64,000 bases of DNA. It comes from Doryteuthis pealeii (Eukaryota; Mollusca; Cephalopoda; Myopsida; Loliginidae). Both the position numbers and the translations under genes were made by a program. The notes beneath the pieces are model-generated. The model was not told the DNA's origin, made no database searches, and saw only the letters and a list, made by a program, of their open reading frames with translations. The stretch is from the NCBI GenBank assembly GCA_023376005.1, contig CM042157.1, positions 52,757,841-52,821,840 of the forward strand, written 5' to 3'. Shown here piece after piece: positions 32,855 to 47,506 of this stretch (position 1 is the first letter of the stretch; the number at the start of each line of letters is the position of its first letter).

Positions 32855-35800
32855 CATTCTTTTAACACACTGTTCAATACCATTCTTTATATTAGGATCT
32901 TGAACTAATGAAATTATAGAAAAAAACGGTTCTTACAACCGTCAACCTAGCTGAATCTCATGCTTACCCTTTGTGTAGAGATGCACAGTCAGTATATTCT
33001 AACCCTGCGACCAAGACTTGTACCAGACTTAACAAACAGTCTGTGATATGTATGAGTTTGAACTCAGTCACACTATTACATACATTTTGGATAATAGCCT
33101 TTGAAAAAATTATTGAACCCCTTCTCATCTCCACCAGTGTACCACTATTTCCTACAATGATGTTCTGCATTAATAACCCACAAAGATTATATACATTAAA
33201 GAAAGAAAACAAAGCAAAAAGCTAGTTAAATATTGATAAAGAAGAGTATGCAGATCCAAATGAATCATTAGTTCACATATAAATTTAGTTCAGAATCAGA
33301 GACAAAAAAGTAAGTTTTGTTACATATCAAATCTTATCTATACATTTCCCTATGAATAACCTTTATTTTGTACTATTCTATTTTGCATCTCTTTTTACTT
33401 TCCTCACTAACTGAAAATCCCAGCTGCTAATAAGTGCTACATAATACCAGCTATGTGATCAACTTTATCACCTCTATCAAAAGGGAACAACAAGTACATG
33501 CACTAAAATCAAATCAAGCTAAACTCTGAAAAAGAAACTCTTTGTTGTTTTGGATGAAGTAGAAAACAAAAACACATAACATAAAGCATAGTTTTCCTAT
33601 CAATTGAAATTACAAAATAATTGTGAACAAAACCATTCACTGATACATTCATATGGAAGAAATAGATATGTTCAGGCTTTATCTCAATACTATTTACTTA
33701 GCTTAGCTTAGTAGTGCACAAGTCAATAAGTATGGGCACCCAGTGAGAATAAAACTCACAAACAATGGTCTGCTAATACAAAGTTTACCACCATTACACC
33801 AAAATGAGATGTCCTTAGTTCTCAATAGCCAATCCCCCCCCCCCCAACGTCGTACCAAAAAAGGTATAAACACTGATAACATGCTAAGAACACACGGTAA
33901 CTGTAAGTGATGACTGATTTTTTTAACAGCATATCAAACTCATCAGGTTATTTTATGCCTAAGTTAAGGAATTGGAGTTATTTACATTTTATTATTACAT
34001 TTTTTGTGTATTCCTAAGAATTTTCCACACGTCACGTATTCCTTTCCAATTACAAATAATTTTAAACAATCTATTAACTCATAATTGTGACCCTAACAGT
34101 ACTACCACTCTGATTATTGTGTATGTTTATTAGAGATGTTTGCCACATTATATGATATCAAGCATTCTTTACTACAGTTTATACAAGTATTCTTATCTAT
34201 AAAATGATTTGTATGGTTTCAGTTTCGCTGAGAATGAAACATATGTAAATTACAGAAGAATGAGTATGTATATACGGAAAACATGTTCTCAAAAAATATT
34301 GTTTACTAATGGGCACACATGAGTTTACCATAACGAGCCTAGTGGAAAACACTAGACTCTACTTTAAAAAAAAATCTAGCACACATTCAGAAAAGAAAGC
34401 ACCTGTTCTTTGGACATGTAAAACTCTCAACTAATGATCCCTAAATTAAATGAGAAATAACAGTATTCCTATGCAACTCCTTCACCTATTTTGAATGACT
34501 CTCAAATATATATATTTATATATATCCCAAGTTTAAGATGAAAGTACATGGTCATAAACGAATTTAAGTGTAACTTTTACTCACAAAAAAAAAACCAGGA
34601 CGCAATTGTGTTGTATGATATATTCATTCTTTAGTAATTTTAATTCCAGTCTGGACTTGTAAAATTAATTTTATTTATGTTTTCCTTTGGTAACTAACAT
34701 TATCCAACAACCTCTCCTCTACCCTGGCCACTAACTCCAAAGCAAAAAGAAAAAAAAAATAACCATGTTCATTCTCATGTTTGAAGATATAGTTGACAAT
34801 ATACGTTACTAAGTTAAAACTTAGTTACCTCACAAGCAAACCAACTCACGCTTAAACAGACATATCGGTTGTCGAATTGTATAAACACCAACATCTATTA
34901 AAAAAAACAGCCAGATGGTGACTACCCATGCTGTAGGTGCCAGATCTCACGCACATCTACACCATAACCTCAAACTCTCTGCGCCATCTTGACCAGGAGG
35001 AGTTCTTACGAAGCCATACACTGAGCAGCTTGCATATCCTAGGCTGTCCGGAGTAAGCCTAGTAACAAATTGATTACTCAACGTCGACACTTTTCTCTTT
35101 TTTTTTCTCGGTGTGTGGACTCATTAATCTCGTCAGATCATCCACCTGCGCTCCAAATACTTTCAGTCATCTTTGCCTCACTTGTCACTATACTATATTG
35201 GGAAGGAGAGCATGACGTATGTCACACAAGCACACAATTGTCAACATGCAGATATTTCTACAAGTCCACGTGTGAAAGAACTGGCCGGTGCAGTCTGGCG
35301 GGCTGGAAGCACATAGCTGTGAATCTACACGTGCAAGGTGGGAGTGACTGAGCAGCCTCCTTCAGTAGTACTGCCCACCCAGATATCTGCGGAAAGGTAT
35401 AGAAAAGACCTAAAAAAAATCAAGCTGGCCAGCAACCTGTGTTTGCAGCTCACTTAGCAGCAGAAAAAACAGCACCTGAATGTCGAACACTCTGAGAAAT
35501 TTTATTGCTTCCAAATAGGAAGAAGATTAGCTGTTTGGCTGACCTGAAAAAGCCCTTACTCCTACAGTTGCTTCTGATGTTGAACCAAATTATTCAATGA
35601 ATAATATACAAGTGTCTTTTAGCTTGGGTATAAAGTTAGAAAGATATAAATTTCTCTCCCTTCACACCACATCTGAAAATCCTGAGTTTTCCGGGTGGTG
35701 GCCTTGATACTTATACATGAAACGTTAGTCATTGGTATCTTACATGAATTAATCTTTCTTTTTTTTCTAGTGTGCTGGCAAGATGATCTCCTAGTCAGTT

Positions 35801-38800
35801 GTGTTGGAATATTTACTGAGCAGCAGCAGCAGCACAGCCATGCCATTTCATTTCTTCTGGTGTAAAGGATAAACATTGTTGCATTGTGATTGAAAACTAT
35901 TTAAAAATGTTGACTAATATTGCCAAATGCAGCAGTTATTTCCTTGGCCATCTCCTCACCTTGTGTTTACTTTCTCTGGATATGTGGAGTTCAAGTCTTA
36001 AATGTAGGCACTGCAAACAACTGACAGACAAGATTTTATCATCATAAATGCAGCAATGTCAGAGGCAAGGCAAGTGTTGCAAAATTTCAGATGACTTCAA
36101 TTTAGTGAGAATACCGTAGTTACTATCTATGGATCAAATAAACTGTTGAAAACTATTTATTAGAAATATTGAAAACAGAAGAATTGGTACAAATTATTTG
36201 GACTAAGAATAGTACTAAGCTATAATGTTTACCAAAGGATTATTACTTTTATTATAGTTGAAAACTGTATTGCCTTGAATTTTAATGAAAACCCCAAATG
36301 ATTTATGTTAAATTATTATATTAGATTGAATACTCAAAAACCATTATATATATATATATATATATATAATATATTATGGTTGAGTATTAGTATTGATGAC
36401 TATATATATATAATATATATATATGGGGTTTAATCAAATTAGTATATTAAATAGGAAACTTAATTGAAACTATATAACTGTCAAATATGTGAATAAAAAT
36501 ATGTTACTTGAGCTATCATTTTTTACAAATGATAATTTAATAATTACTTGAACCCTGTTGTTAAGACTTGGACTTTTATCTTCTAATTTCTATTTTCTAA
36601 ATCTTATCTTCAATGGCCACTACCCCCACCTCAGGTACATCGACCTGCAAAAGAGAAAGCAAGTTAAACACTCTCCCTCTTTCTTCTTCTTCTAGTGGGT
36701 ATACGCTGACGGTCTTCGTGGCTCATCCATATGTTGTAGAACCTGGAGATAGAACACCTCTCTCTGAAGACATCGGCAACCTGGTTTTCATTGGTACCAT
36801 TGTATATTATGTAGAGCTTTATTAAGCTATCATTTCTCGAAATATTGCCATTTCAATCTCAGACGCTTATAGGATCTGTGTTATATGCGTTTGAGTAGTG
36901 GCAGACCAAATTGCAGTTTTACATATGATCTAATTTTCATAGAATCTTGTGTAGCAGGTCACAAATGAACATCTTATATACAGACACACGCTTCCGCAAT
37001 CTACCATAGCCAGAGTCAGCAGCTTGGTGTTTGACGACTTTTCTGATTCTTTTGATTGCCAGTGAAGTGAAAAGTTTCCCATTCTTTCCAACAACGAAAA
37101 CGGATATAGCCACCTGGAACCACCACATCTATTGCAAAATGTGTCAGAATACCAATGATACAATCAACTCAATCAACCCCAAGTTCGGATAAAACTTTGG
37201 ATTTTCCTTCTTGCCTTTTTGAATGCTTTACTTGCCTAAACATCCACCTTCTTTGCCTCTTCATTAAGAATATATTCAATAACTCCAAAGCTAGATCTGA
37301 CGTGTTTGAGTGGTGTATCCAATTTAGTTCTCATCGCTTGCCGAATCATGTTTCTTCTGAGAGGATAAAGAGCCGAGTAACCCCTCAGAATGCAAATAAT
37401 CTAGTTCTAACAGAATAATCTTACTTAGCGTGATGATTGACTGCTTAAGACCAAACCCAAAATAATTTGAATTCGACAGCATCTTCTGACTTCACACAAA
37501 TTTTGATCCAATTTTATCAATTACGATACTGAAATACTTTAGATCAATCCCCACAAGAAATCATCAACATGAGTGCAAATTATACCATAACTTCCATTTA
37601 AATTCAAGTGAAAATATCTTCATCATACTCGCTTCTAACCGAATCAAACTCATCCTTCATGTCAATACCAATGTCTCAAAGCATCGTTGAGCCTACACAC
37701 ATTTGTTAACTTCCATAAGTGTCCCCTAACATTTTGCTTGGGGGAGAACTAGGTACACAGGTCTATTTATTTGATGACTTTGAATAAAGGACTGTTTACT
37801 ATCTAGGGCATTACATTTCCACCATTAGTTCAATGACTGCTTAATGCAAGTTTAGCCTTCTTTGAACATTAGGGAGTCTGTTCTCACAGAAACCATCTGA
37901 TCTTGAAACCCTTAGCACTTCTAATCTAGCCTTGCAACTTCCTCCCCTTTTCTATTTTTCTGCATAACCCATCTTGTCATGTTTTATTTGATCTATACTT
38001 CACTCAGACAACTTTTCAACCCAATTATCCAATTCATTCTCTGCCTCCAGTGTGGTCGGATCTTCTTCACAATTAAAAACCTTGCTGAGACATTTTTGGT
38101 TCACGTATCACTCCTATACTTGCACCCCCTTTTCAAAATCTATCACATAGTTTTACTTCCTTGGCAATCCAAAATTTGACCAATTTTTTGGGAGATGAAA
38201 AAGTTTTCATTCAGCTTTGGCAATCACGCTATCGACTAGAGTTTGCAGCCATTCAATGCAACTCTGTCATTTCCATTTGATTCGGCTGATTAAAGCGTCA
38301 AGTCAACAGTAAACATCTCATCGCAGCAACACTAATGCTCCAACGTTTAACTCATCAATGTCTCGTTATCTTCATTAGGCGATTCACATCAATCATCAGT
38401 ATCAGCATAATACCCCTAAATTCTGCGAAGGAATGTTATCAACATTATTCATATTTTTCTGCCCATTATCTGAGTTTAAATAGATTTCTTGAACATCGTC
38501 TTATAGTACTATACGCATCAGATACAGCGTGAACTCACATAGCAGCCACCATGTTTGACCAAGACTTGTTTGTCTCAGTCCCGTTACTGTTCTATGCCCA
38601 ACCATCGGTCAAGGTCATCCCTTGAATAAACGGATCATTTTATACCTGCAGAAGTCAGCCGAACTTGGGCGCTCAGGCTCTTCTTAATTTTCAGTCATTC
38701 ACTAGAAATGTAGCCTTACGTGCACATGCAGCATAAATTTCTCCACTACATCACACCATGCACTCTCACGCTGTGGCTTATTCAAGCAACTGACGCTAAC

Positions 38801-40912
38801 TTGGGTTTTTCCAAAGACTAATTGATTAACTAAACCATGCCACAGTATTTAAGAGTTCTTGCACAACAGCCCAAGCAACAGCGACATTAAATAACACTTA
38901 GTATCTTCAAGGTCTGATGACGCATCTCAATAACTCATTGTTATCTTTCGCAGACCTGTTACTCCATGACTTTCGCTCCTGCGTCCTCCACTATGTATGT
39001 AAGATTTGACACCATATCACAAATATTGATTGCAAACTCGCGACCATTATCACTCAGATGTTACTGGCACCCGAAAGTATGCAACCCAATATTGAAAATA
39101 GCATTTATAATATCGAAACTTTCTTAATTCGGCACTCTCACAGCACACTATATTGAAAATAGATCAATGAATGCAAATTTGTTCCGCTTTATATCCTTCA
39201 TCTAATCAGTGTTGGGAGGGTTTGAACAGTCTAGTCTGACCAAATCAATCGACAGTTCTCACACTCCCAACTGTATCACGCTCCAAAATCCAATATCAAA
39301 ATTATTTCTTTGTCCCGTCGTCTGAGCAACAAATACTACGTCAGTCGTTCTCGCCATCTGTGAGAATAAGTGCCTTAAACACCCAATTCACCACATCGGG
39401 CTCCTCACTCATAATTGTCCAGTGCAGCACGTGTTGAACTCGTCAGCATGCAACGAACCACCACATTCCGGCCACTCTGCTATTATCTTATTTCACTGCA
39501 TCGTCACAGCTCTCAATTATGAAGGAAGCAGGTTCTTCCTTTGAGAATACGGCAATCTTCACAACCTTTGCCACTCTCTCGTCACCAACTGTGTGCACAT
39601 GTAGTCTCTCTCTCACACACTTTCATATCAAGCAACCCATTCATTAATCTGATTGGCAAGAAAATTCTAACTACAGGTCTTGGCTGCAACCTTCTGGTAC
39701 CTCAAATCATGCTCACGATGACAAGAATCTCTTCCAGCATGAAGAAATTCTGATCAGAACTCCTGCATTTTTAGCCAAATCCTTTTTACCAGTCGGAATG
39801 ACTGAATTGTTTGTCAACTTGTTCGCGAAAAAAAAAAAAAAAAAACCTTTTAGTTTCAGCGATTATATTCTCAAAAATTCTGTGTAGTTCTCCATCTATA
39901 ACACAGCTTTCGTCATTGTATATAATAATGGTCCGGTACGTATCAATAATTTATTCTTTTACCTAGTGATATCAATTGTATCGACTTGAAGTTCCGGTTT
40001 GCCTGCTTTTTCATAGCTGTTTGCTGAGCAACAGCGGATTCTATCTATCTATATCCGCATAATCTACACGAAACCAGCAACAATGTACGTTATCTATCTA
40101 TCTATATATCTAACCGTATATCTTATATATATATATCTCTCTCTTTGACTATATCTCTTACAGAATCTAGATACGTGTCGAAAAGCAGTTTACAATGAGT
40201 CCACCCACTGTAAAGTCGTCCAGAGTTCCAAAAATCATCCACCCTAAAGTCTCTCCAACAATGGTGTTGCGTATCAATGCTGAATCAACACTTCTGAGCC
40301 ATGAAAATATATTCGCTTCTTCTTCGATTTACCCGGATAGAATAACCTTTATCTGGACAATCAAGATCGACAATGATAAATTAGCTCACTATACACACAG
40401 TGTTTGGTCAAATCTTAGCCATCCTTTTCTACTGGACTTGGCACCCTCGTCTTGGCCCTGCATACTCCCTTCCAGGGGTCGATAGGAAGTCTAGCACGTC
40501 TCCCCACCACACGTCACACACCCACCCACACCTCTTCCACCATACCACTGTATACAAAACATCCTCACTATCTTCTTTGAATCAGATCAGTGAGATATTG
40601 TACAACCGAGTAACACATCCTCTTTCTTACCGCACAGCTACAGTTCACTCGCGGATTAGAATACCCATCTTTCTTAGTCTAACCCATGACTTCCGTCAGT
40701 TCGACGATTATCTCTCATGATATCCTCAAGCCGCACTCCTAAAACACCTATATCCAAGACAGTCAGGAGTACTATTTTATGCAATTCTATTTGTGCATCA
40801 TCTATCAAAATGTTTCATGAATAAATCCCGCACATGTATCTCAGAAAATCTCTAATCTCTCGAACTTATCGTATGTCCAAAGCATCTTATTTCATTCTTT
40901 CCTTGAACAATT
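32835..40912 (-). repeat. segment copy B (inverted, degraded)
   Basis: Reverse complement of 24487-32796. Anchors: tRNA-like SINE near 33715-33805; (TA)n pair at 36335-36425; copia 3' LTR at 36559-36670; RNase H, RT, integrase and gag descending to 40912. Many short losses and substitutions make frames unreadable over most of its length. The segment stops at the N gap inside gag. Confidence 0.95.
36559..40912 (-). mobile_element. copia retrotransposon, inverted copy B, cut by gap
   Basis: 3' LTR at 36559-36670 (inverse of TGTTAACC...TTAACA) preceded by CCTGT, the complement of the ACAGG target duplication. Then RNase H (about 36690-37160), RT (about 37420-38080), integrase with the 445-bp insert (about 38560-39790), protease near 40190-40260 and gag to 40912. 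It is not an independent insertion: flanks and insertion site equal those of copies A and C. Confidence 0.9.
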
Positions 40913-41012
40913 NNNNNNNNNNNNNNNNNNNNNNNNNNNNNNNNNNNNNNNNNNNNNNNNNNNNNNNNNNNNNNNNNNNNNNNNNNNNNNNNNNNNNNNN
41001 NNNNNNNNNNNN
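40913..41012. other. assembly gap, 100 N
   Basis: Exactly 100 N, the conventional placeholder for a scaffold join of unknown length. It separates copy B from copy C. Confidence 0.99.
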
Positions 41013-41479
41013 AAAAGGAGAATAGAAACTGTACACATGATAACCAGATAATCACATTTTTATATCAGTATTAGTGAGTAGATCAGGACAATATTCAGAG
41101 CAGAAGGTCCTCATGTGAGATAAGAGACGAAATTTTAGTTAACTGGACAATGCATCAGGCAAGGACTACAAAACGAGATATAAATACTGCTGTTTTTTAT
41201 GTATCAGTTAGGATCAAAGGAGATTGGGGGTAGGGGGCTTACTCTCAGTGTGGCATGATAGTGGAGTGTCTTTTTTAATTATCTTGATGCATTCATTACA
41301 AAAAATGACTTTTGTCATTATCTGCTCATTATCTGTGTCTTTCATTTTAGTAAGTGATCTATATTTTGAACTTGGTCCTTGATTTTTAAGTGGGTTGGAG
41401 TTGATGGATTTACTTAGTACTCAAAGTAATCGACAAATTTATATAAGATCATATTAGAATAATCTCTTAGAGATTGGAG

Positions 41480-41735
41480 GGCATACAAAGAAGCATACAG
41501 AACTAATAAAAGAGTAAAGATTATAGTTACGGAGAAATTAGTGAGAAGATTAATACTATACTAAAATAAGAATGAGATGTGATCTCATTGAAATGTTCAA
41601 ATAATAAATGAGACTACTAATTATGATAAAGATTTAAATATTCTCCTCAAAATGAAAATTTCTCCCAAGGCAGATTTCACAAAATAATCTATTAACCATT
41701 TGATTCTTTGCTTTAGAGTAATATATTTTTAGACA
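41480..41735 (+). pseudogene. CR1/L2-like LINE fragment, copy C, more frameshifts
   Basis: Same fragment as 16325-16612 with several additional single-base losses close to the gap. The open frame seen in copy A is destroyed here. Confidence 0.7.
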
Positions 41736-43905
41736 AATTGCATTAATCAGATCAATAGCATAAAAAATTATTATCAATTTGGATCATTTCAGAAAAAAAG
41801 GTGAGATGAAGAATTTAAGAGGAACATTTTTTGGGACTAGATGAATACTTATGAAAATTTTGTATCGGGATTAGCGCCGCGAAGCACCAATACACATGGG
41901 GGATATCTTCTAATTCCAGAGTCGGGTAAATTTGCTTTGTAAATATACCGGGGAAAATATCCTAGTTCCGATATCAAACGAATAAACCTTTCAAGTACAA
42001 AGGGAAAAATTTCAGGGGGCGGGAAAAATAACGCAGTTTTAAATCGGATTGCTGAATGAAGAAAAACGATAACAAATATTCAAGGTTTAACAATTTTAAT
42101 GTACAAATAAATAGATAGAAGAAAGAAGAAGGAATAAATGTCAATTTGATAGAGGGTGGCGTAGAACTAATAGATAGATAGAGAAGAGATTAGATGTAAG
42201 TGTTTGCAAAAACGATGGTTTTGCGGGGGAACTTATCTTTGAGCCCGGTAACAAGTGTTATTGTCGTAATTTCGTAGTTTCAGATAGATGAATTTCGTAG
42301 TTCTTTGAATGTAGATTTCGTAGTTAAATGTCGAGAGTTCTTTGAATATAGATTTTGTATTGAATGTCGAGAGTTCTTGAATGTAGATTTCGTGTACAAT
42401 AAGGTAGCGTATGCTAAATTTCTTATTGTTCTTGGTTGTTGATTTTCGAGTGAGTGCCCGTTTGTCCTTTTTTACCTCGAGGGAGTTAGACTCTAATTCC
42501 TCAAGCATGGTTGATTTTCATCGACCTGTGAGGTAGCATGCTACAAAGATCTCACCAGGTGGGCCATCTGCTGCAACACTGAAGTTTCAAAGGCGAAAAT
42601 TCTCCTTGCCCTATCCGTGACGTCACATTTCTCTCTGTAAGCTAGGCCTTCCTTCTCCCAAAGGCTACGTGTGGATGACAGTGTAGTAGCGCTAGGGTCA
42701 AGCGCTGGGACGAAGCAGCAACCGTGACGTCATGGCTCTCAGAAGATTCTTCATATTTTTAATTTTAAATTTAATTTAACAACATAAATTTTGATATTTG
42801 ATCTGTAATAATATTTATATCAAACAGTGTATATGTTCTGTGCCAAGGATTTTATTGTTTTTTTGTTAAAGTTTGATATGAGAAGATAGAAAAAGAAGAA
42901 GATGCTCAAGGAGACATAATAAACAAATGAATAATAAATACATCTTAACTATCTACTTACATAATCTTCAGAATTTAGTATGGCTCTTGTGAAAGTATTG
43001 TGATTGATAGTGAAATCTAATTCCCTTATACCCATTTCAAGTTTGTCTTGCAGTTCCATTACAACTGAATAATGAGTATATCCTTGCAAGATATCCAATA
43101 CTTGTGACCTTGTGTCACATCCTACTTGAGGCGAATGGGTAGAGTGTGACATACCTATGAATGCATTTGCTTTACTATAAAGGTCAGTGGGTGAGCCAGT
43201 TAAAATTAATTCTTTGCACACCATTTCTTCTGAGATCACTTTCAATACCTGTCTTAGCCAACCTCTCTCTGCTAACTCTCTCACCTTTGCTGATATACTA
43301 CAGCAGTATTGGAGTTGTAACTAACAATTGGTTTTTGGTTTTTTTTCATAAAATTTAACGATACTTAAAAAGGAAACATGCATACATCAAATTTAGTCTG
43401 GCACATTGGCCAAAGATTACATACATACCTTCTATTATTAAGCAGTCAGCCATTTAAGCACTTAACAGGCTCATGACTGCTTAATTTTAAATGTACCTAT
43501 GATAGTATCGAAAAAAGATTTATAAAAAGAAATCGAATGTTATCTTATCTTTTTCCAACCGTAGAAAAAATAAAAATTACAATAGAAAAGTTGTGGAGAC
43601 AAAGTTGTGATTTAAAATAATTTATTCAATAAAATAAAAAATTTGAGGTCTTGCATAATGAGTCCCTTATGCTATATTTAACAATGGCATGAAGCCGAAA
43701 AAGGAAAAAAACTTCAATCAACACAAACAAATTCTTACTTGGAGTGGATAATAACAAATTAAACTTTCTTCTTTCTCCTTTTCTTTCCTTGTCTTGATAC
43801 AAATCTTACTGCTGCTGCTGCTAGGGTTAACCGTTTGGGGGTAACGAGCTGACGACACTTGTTGTTTACATTCTTTCAGATCCCTGTTTTTACAGAAAAT
43901 AATCT

Positions 43906-44464
43906 TCGGCAAAATTGCCGATACAATACAAAGTGTCTAAGGATTTAGACACTTATTCTCATAGAGATATCCAATATTTCTCAAAATTTCTTCAAAATAG
44001 GCTACAAAGCCTTAGCAAAAATAAGTTTGTTTACAATACAAATTAAATCGGTCGCAAACCGATTTTTACATAAAATTTACTCTCTCTGAGAGTAATTTAC
44101 TTATATGATTTCAAATAAGTAATAATAACACGAAGGCTTTGCCCAATATGCAATATTTTGACAATCTTCGTCTATCCTGTTATTAAAAATAATTCTAATG
44201 TTGAATCTTTCCAACGTGACAAATCTTCTTTCAATCAAATACAAAATAATTTTACTCACTCTGTGAGTAATATACTTTATTTAAATTATCAAATAAAGTA
44301 AAATAATATCAGGGTAACTAAGACAAAAACGTGAATTGTCTATCTTCGTTAATCTTGTAATACAAAATACAACATTGACTCTTAATCAACGTTTTCATAT
44401 AAATTTACTGCTAAGTAAATTTAAATTAATTTCACTGAACAAGTGAAAGACATTAATAAATGTC
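43906..44464. other. hairpin cluster, copy C
   Basis: All strong stems listed for 18827-19391 recur here unchanged, including AAGTGTCTAA, AAATCGGT, TTACTCAC, TACTTTATTT and TAAATTTACT. The two assembled copies agree closely, so the hairpins are not sequencing artefacts. Confidence 0.75.
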
Positions 44465-47280
44465 ACATAACATCATAATACCAAGATAACTAAGACAAAG
44501 CATTGAATTGTCTATCTTCGTTATTCCTGGATTTTTAATATTTTTTACATTGGAGTCAATGGAGACAGGCAAAATTTCTGACACGACCTTCTAAAAATAA
44601 AATCCTGTCTGTCGATTTTCGCGCGGCCAGTCAATAAAAAGGGTTCAGTCCTGCGTCTTAATGACCAAATAAGGCAAGAACGCTGTCTACAACTCAAATG
44701 ACTCACCAGGAGTTTCCCAGGAAAGATTTTAACTCTTACCAAATAAGGGTAAAACGCTGTTTACAACTCAAAAATTACACACCAGGAGAGTTTTCTAGGA
44801 AAGACCCAACTTTTACCAAATAAGGGTAAACGCGTTTACAACTCAAATTTACAGACCAGGAGGGTTTTTCCAGGAAAGATTTACAAAAATTACTAATTTT
44901 CTTACCGGCTTGAAACGCCAGTTACAATTTTCAAAAATATAGATATAAAAAAAAACTCTTAATCAATTTTTTAAGAAAAAAAATTCTCAAAATAGTTGTT
45001 ATTTACTCATTTGTTGAGTCTGGCAGGCTCATTGCTGTTTAACTTCAGTGATGATAAAGGTAACCCCGTGCTATCAGTATGATAAAATATATTTTAAAAT
45101 GTTTGTACAATCAATGAAAGAATGTAATATATGTTTTTATGCTCTTAATTCATTTCTTAAGAGATTTAATAAATTTCATATTTATTAAAGTAAGCATTAA
45201 TTTAATTGAATAACTTTATTTGTTTAATTTTTAAAGAAAATTTCTTTATATAAATTAAGATTAAAAGCTATTTTAATAATTTAATACCGAATAAAATTAA
45301 ACTTATTGATAAATGTTTATTGTTTAAACAATGAAAAAAATACTACTAACAATTAATTACTTCATTACAGTTAATTTAAATAAAATATTGCACATGAAAA
45401 ATAGCATCAGTAAAAAAAATAGCCATAAACAGTTTTTGTATTAAGAATAAATGTAAATAATTTTAAAAAATTCCTAATTGGATTTGTAAAATTTGAAATA
45501 AAAATTGACTGTATGTAGCTCAGTTGGTAAAGCCAATGTTTGTAACATTTGTTATTGTAACTCACTTTTCTTTTCTACTATTAAACCAAATGACTTGTTA
45601 TGACAAATCCTCCACCCAAATATGATTTGTTTAAGAAATAATTTTCATTAACTTCATGTGTTTGGTTTGTTTTACGGCATATCAACCTCAGTGGGTCATT
45701 TAATGCTGACAACAAAGTTTTGAAATAAATTCATTCTTAATGGATAATCACATTTTGTTTATAAACACGTTTTTCTATTTAACCCATAGATGGACCCTAA
45801 CAGGTACTACCACTCCCTTTCATATGTATTGATAAATTGATAGAAATAATTTTCATTAAGTTCATGTGTATTGATAAATACTAGTGGTTAACCTTCAGCC
45901 ACCATCTTCTATGATAAAAAGGGGTGAGTGAATATAGGTGGGACAATCATATAGTTGCTAGGGCTTGACATGACCAGCCAATTGATCAAATGGGACCTCT
46001 CTAACTGCCCATCTAGCCAAGCAAGGTTCGAAGTGGAGTATTGCATGTCACGTTACCACTTGGTGCCCAAATCACAGACTGCTCAGCCACCACAATCCTG
46101 TCCTCTGGCATTATGGATCACCACCCATGGCCAACAGGTGGTTCCATTGAGGGGAGAGTCTTAGTACTTTGCAGCAGTGCAATTAGCATATTCTACAGTC
46201 TCAGTCAACAAGGTGGGTACTTTATACACAATTCCCTAACCTCTAGGCATAAAATAAACTCAGGTAGGTTGACATTTTTTATTTATTTATTTGTTATGTC
46301 TCCTTGGGCATCTCTCTTTTTCTATCTTCTCATATCAAACTTTAAAACAAAAATCTTTGTACAGAATACAATATCAATATAAAGATCTAATTCTGTTAAG
46401 TAATTAATCCAATAATACTCTCTTAAATTCTTCTTGTTACCATTTTTAATTATTAATTTTAATCATTAATCTTACATTTTTTTCATACTATTGCTCTTTT
46501 TGATCTTATTAGTGTTACAACTAGGGCACAGAATACCTTTTAAATGGAGAATTTTACAATTAATAAAAAAAATAAAAGTCCGGATTTTGGTTCCTTTTTC
46601 CATTCAAAATGGTCAAATGGAGATTTTGAAAAGGCCAACGGGGAAACACACAATATACACAGAGAAACATATTTAAATGACCAGTGAAAGAAGAACAAAG
46701 AAATAGATATAAATTTCAACTGTAATTTTATTTACCGGACAATACAGAAAATAAAATATCTTTCTGTGGTAAGTGTGTGTGTGAAATGCATAATAGCAAT
46801 TTGTTTCATACTAAAAACTATGAAATTGAACAAATGAAATTATCAAATTATTACTTAGCTCTTACTAGTTGCTGGGTCGGAAATATGAAGGGTTGTCTAA
46901 GAATCCAATAATTCTTCCCGCTAGGTTGAATATAGGTGATACTGACCATCCCTAACTTGTGATGCTCTAATTGCTTTTTGATGGCCCTTAAATTCTCAGT
47001 AGAATTCAATAATTTTATCCGACATGGTGAATTGAAGTTTAGATGACTTCCCTTCATATCAGATGTCCATTAATGGTGTAGTATGGCCAATCTTATATTT
47101 CTCATTGACTTCTCAGTCCATTTTGATGACTTGATTCCTGTGATCAGACTTGAATTCTAGTTCATTGCCATTCCAGGATTTTGGGGTCATTGATTTGGCT
47201 TTTCTTCTTTTCTTTTCTCATTCATTCTTCCAAGCCTCAGATACTGGATATCTCATTTTCCTTCCCTCCATTGGGGCAAA

Positions 47281-47506
47281 TGTCCATTTCTCTCTTCCAA
47301 TGTATTTTCCTTCCCTTGGGGAAAATGTCCATTTCTCTCTTCCAATGTATTTTCCCTCCCTTGGGGGAAATGTCCATTTCTCTCTTCCAATGTATTTTCC
47401 CTCCCTTGGAGGAAATGTCAATTTCTCTTTTCCAATATATTTTCCTTCCCTTGGGGGAAATGTCAATTTCTCTCTTCCAGTGTATTTTCCTTCCCTTGGT
47501 GGAAAT
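47281..47506. repeat. 45-bp minisatellite, copy C
   Basis: Five units starting at 47281, 47326, 47371, 47416 and 47461, each 45 bp. On the - strand a frame of about 134 codons (47218-47622) crosses it as a 15-residue repeat of the type GREKWTFPPREGKYI. I regard that frame as a by-product of the period. Confidence 0.92.

Noticed and set aside
42949..43284. 111-codon - strand frame with protein-like composition
   Set aside because: Part of it (QVGCDTRSQ region) is a SINE 3' segment also seen at 23165-23215 and 59775-59815. Copy A of the same locus has several extra bases that break the frame, and C is deletion-prone here.
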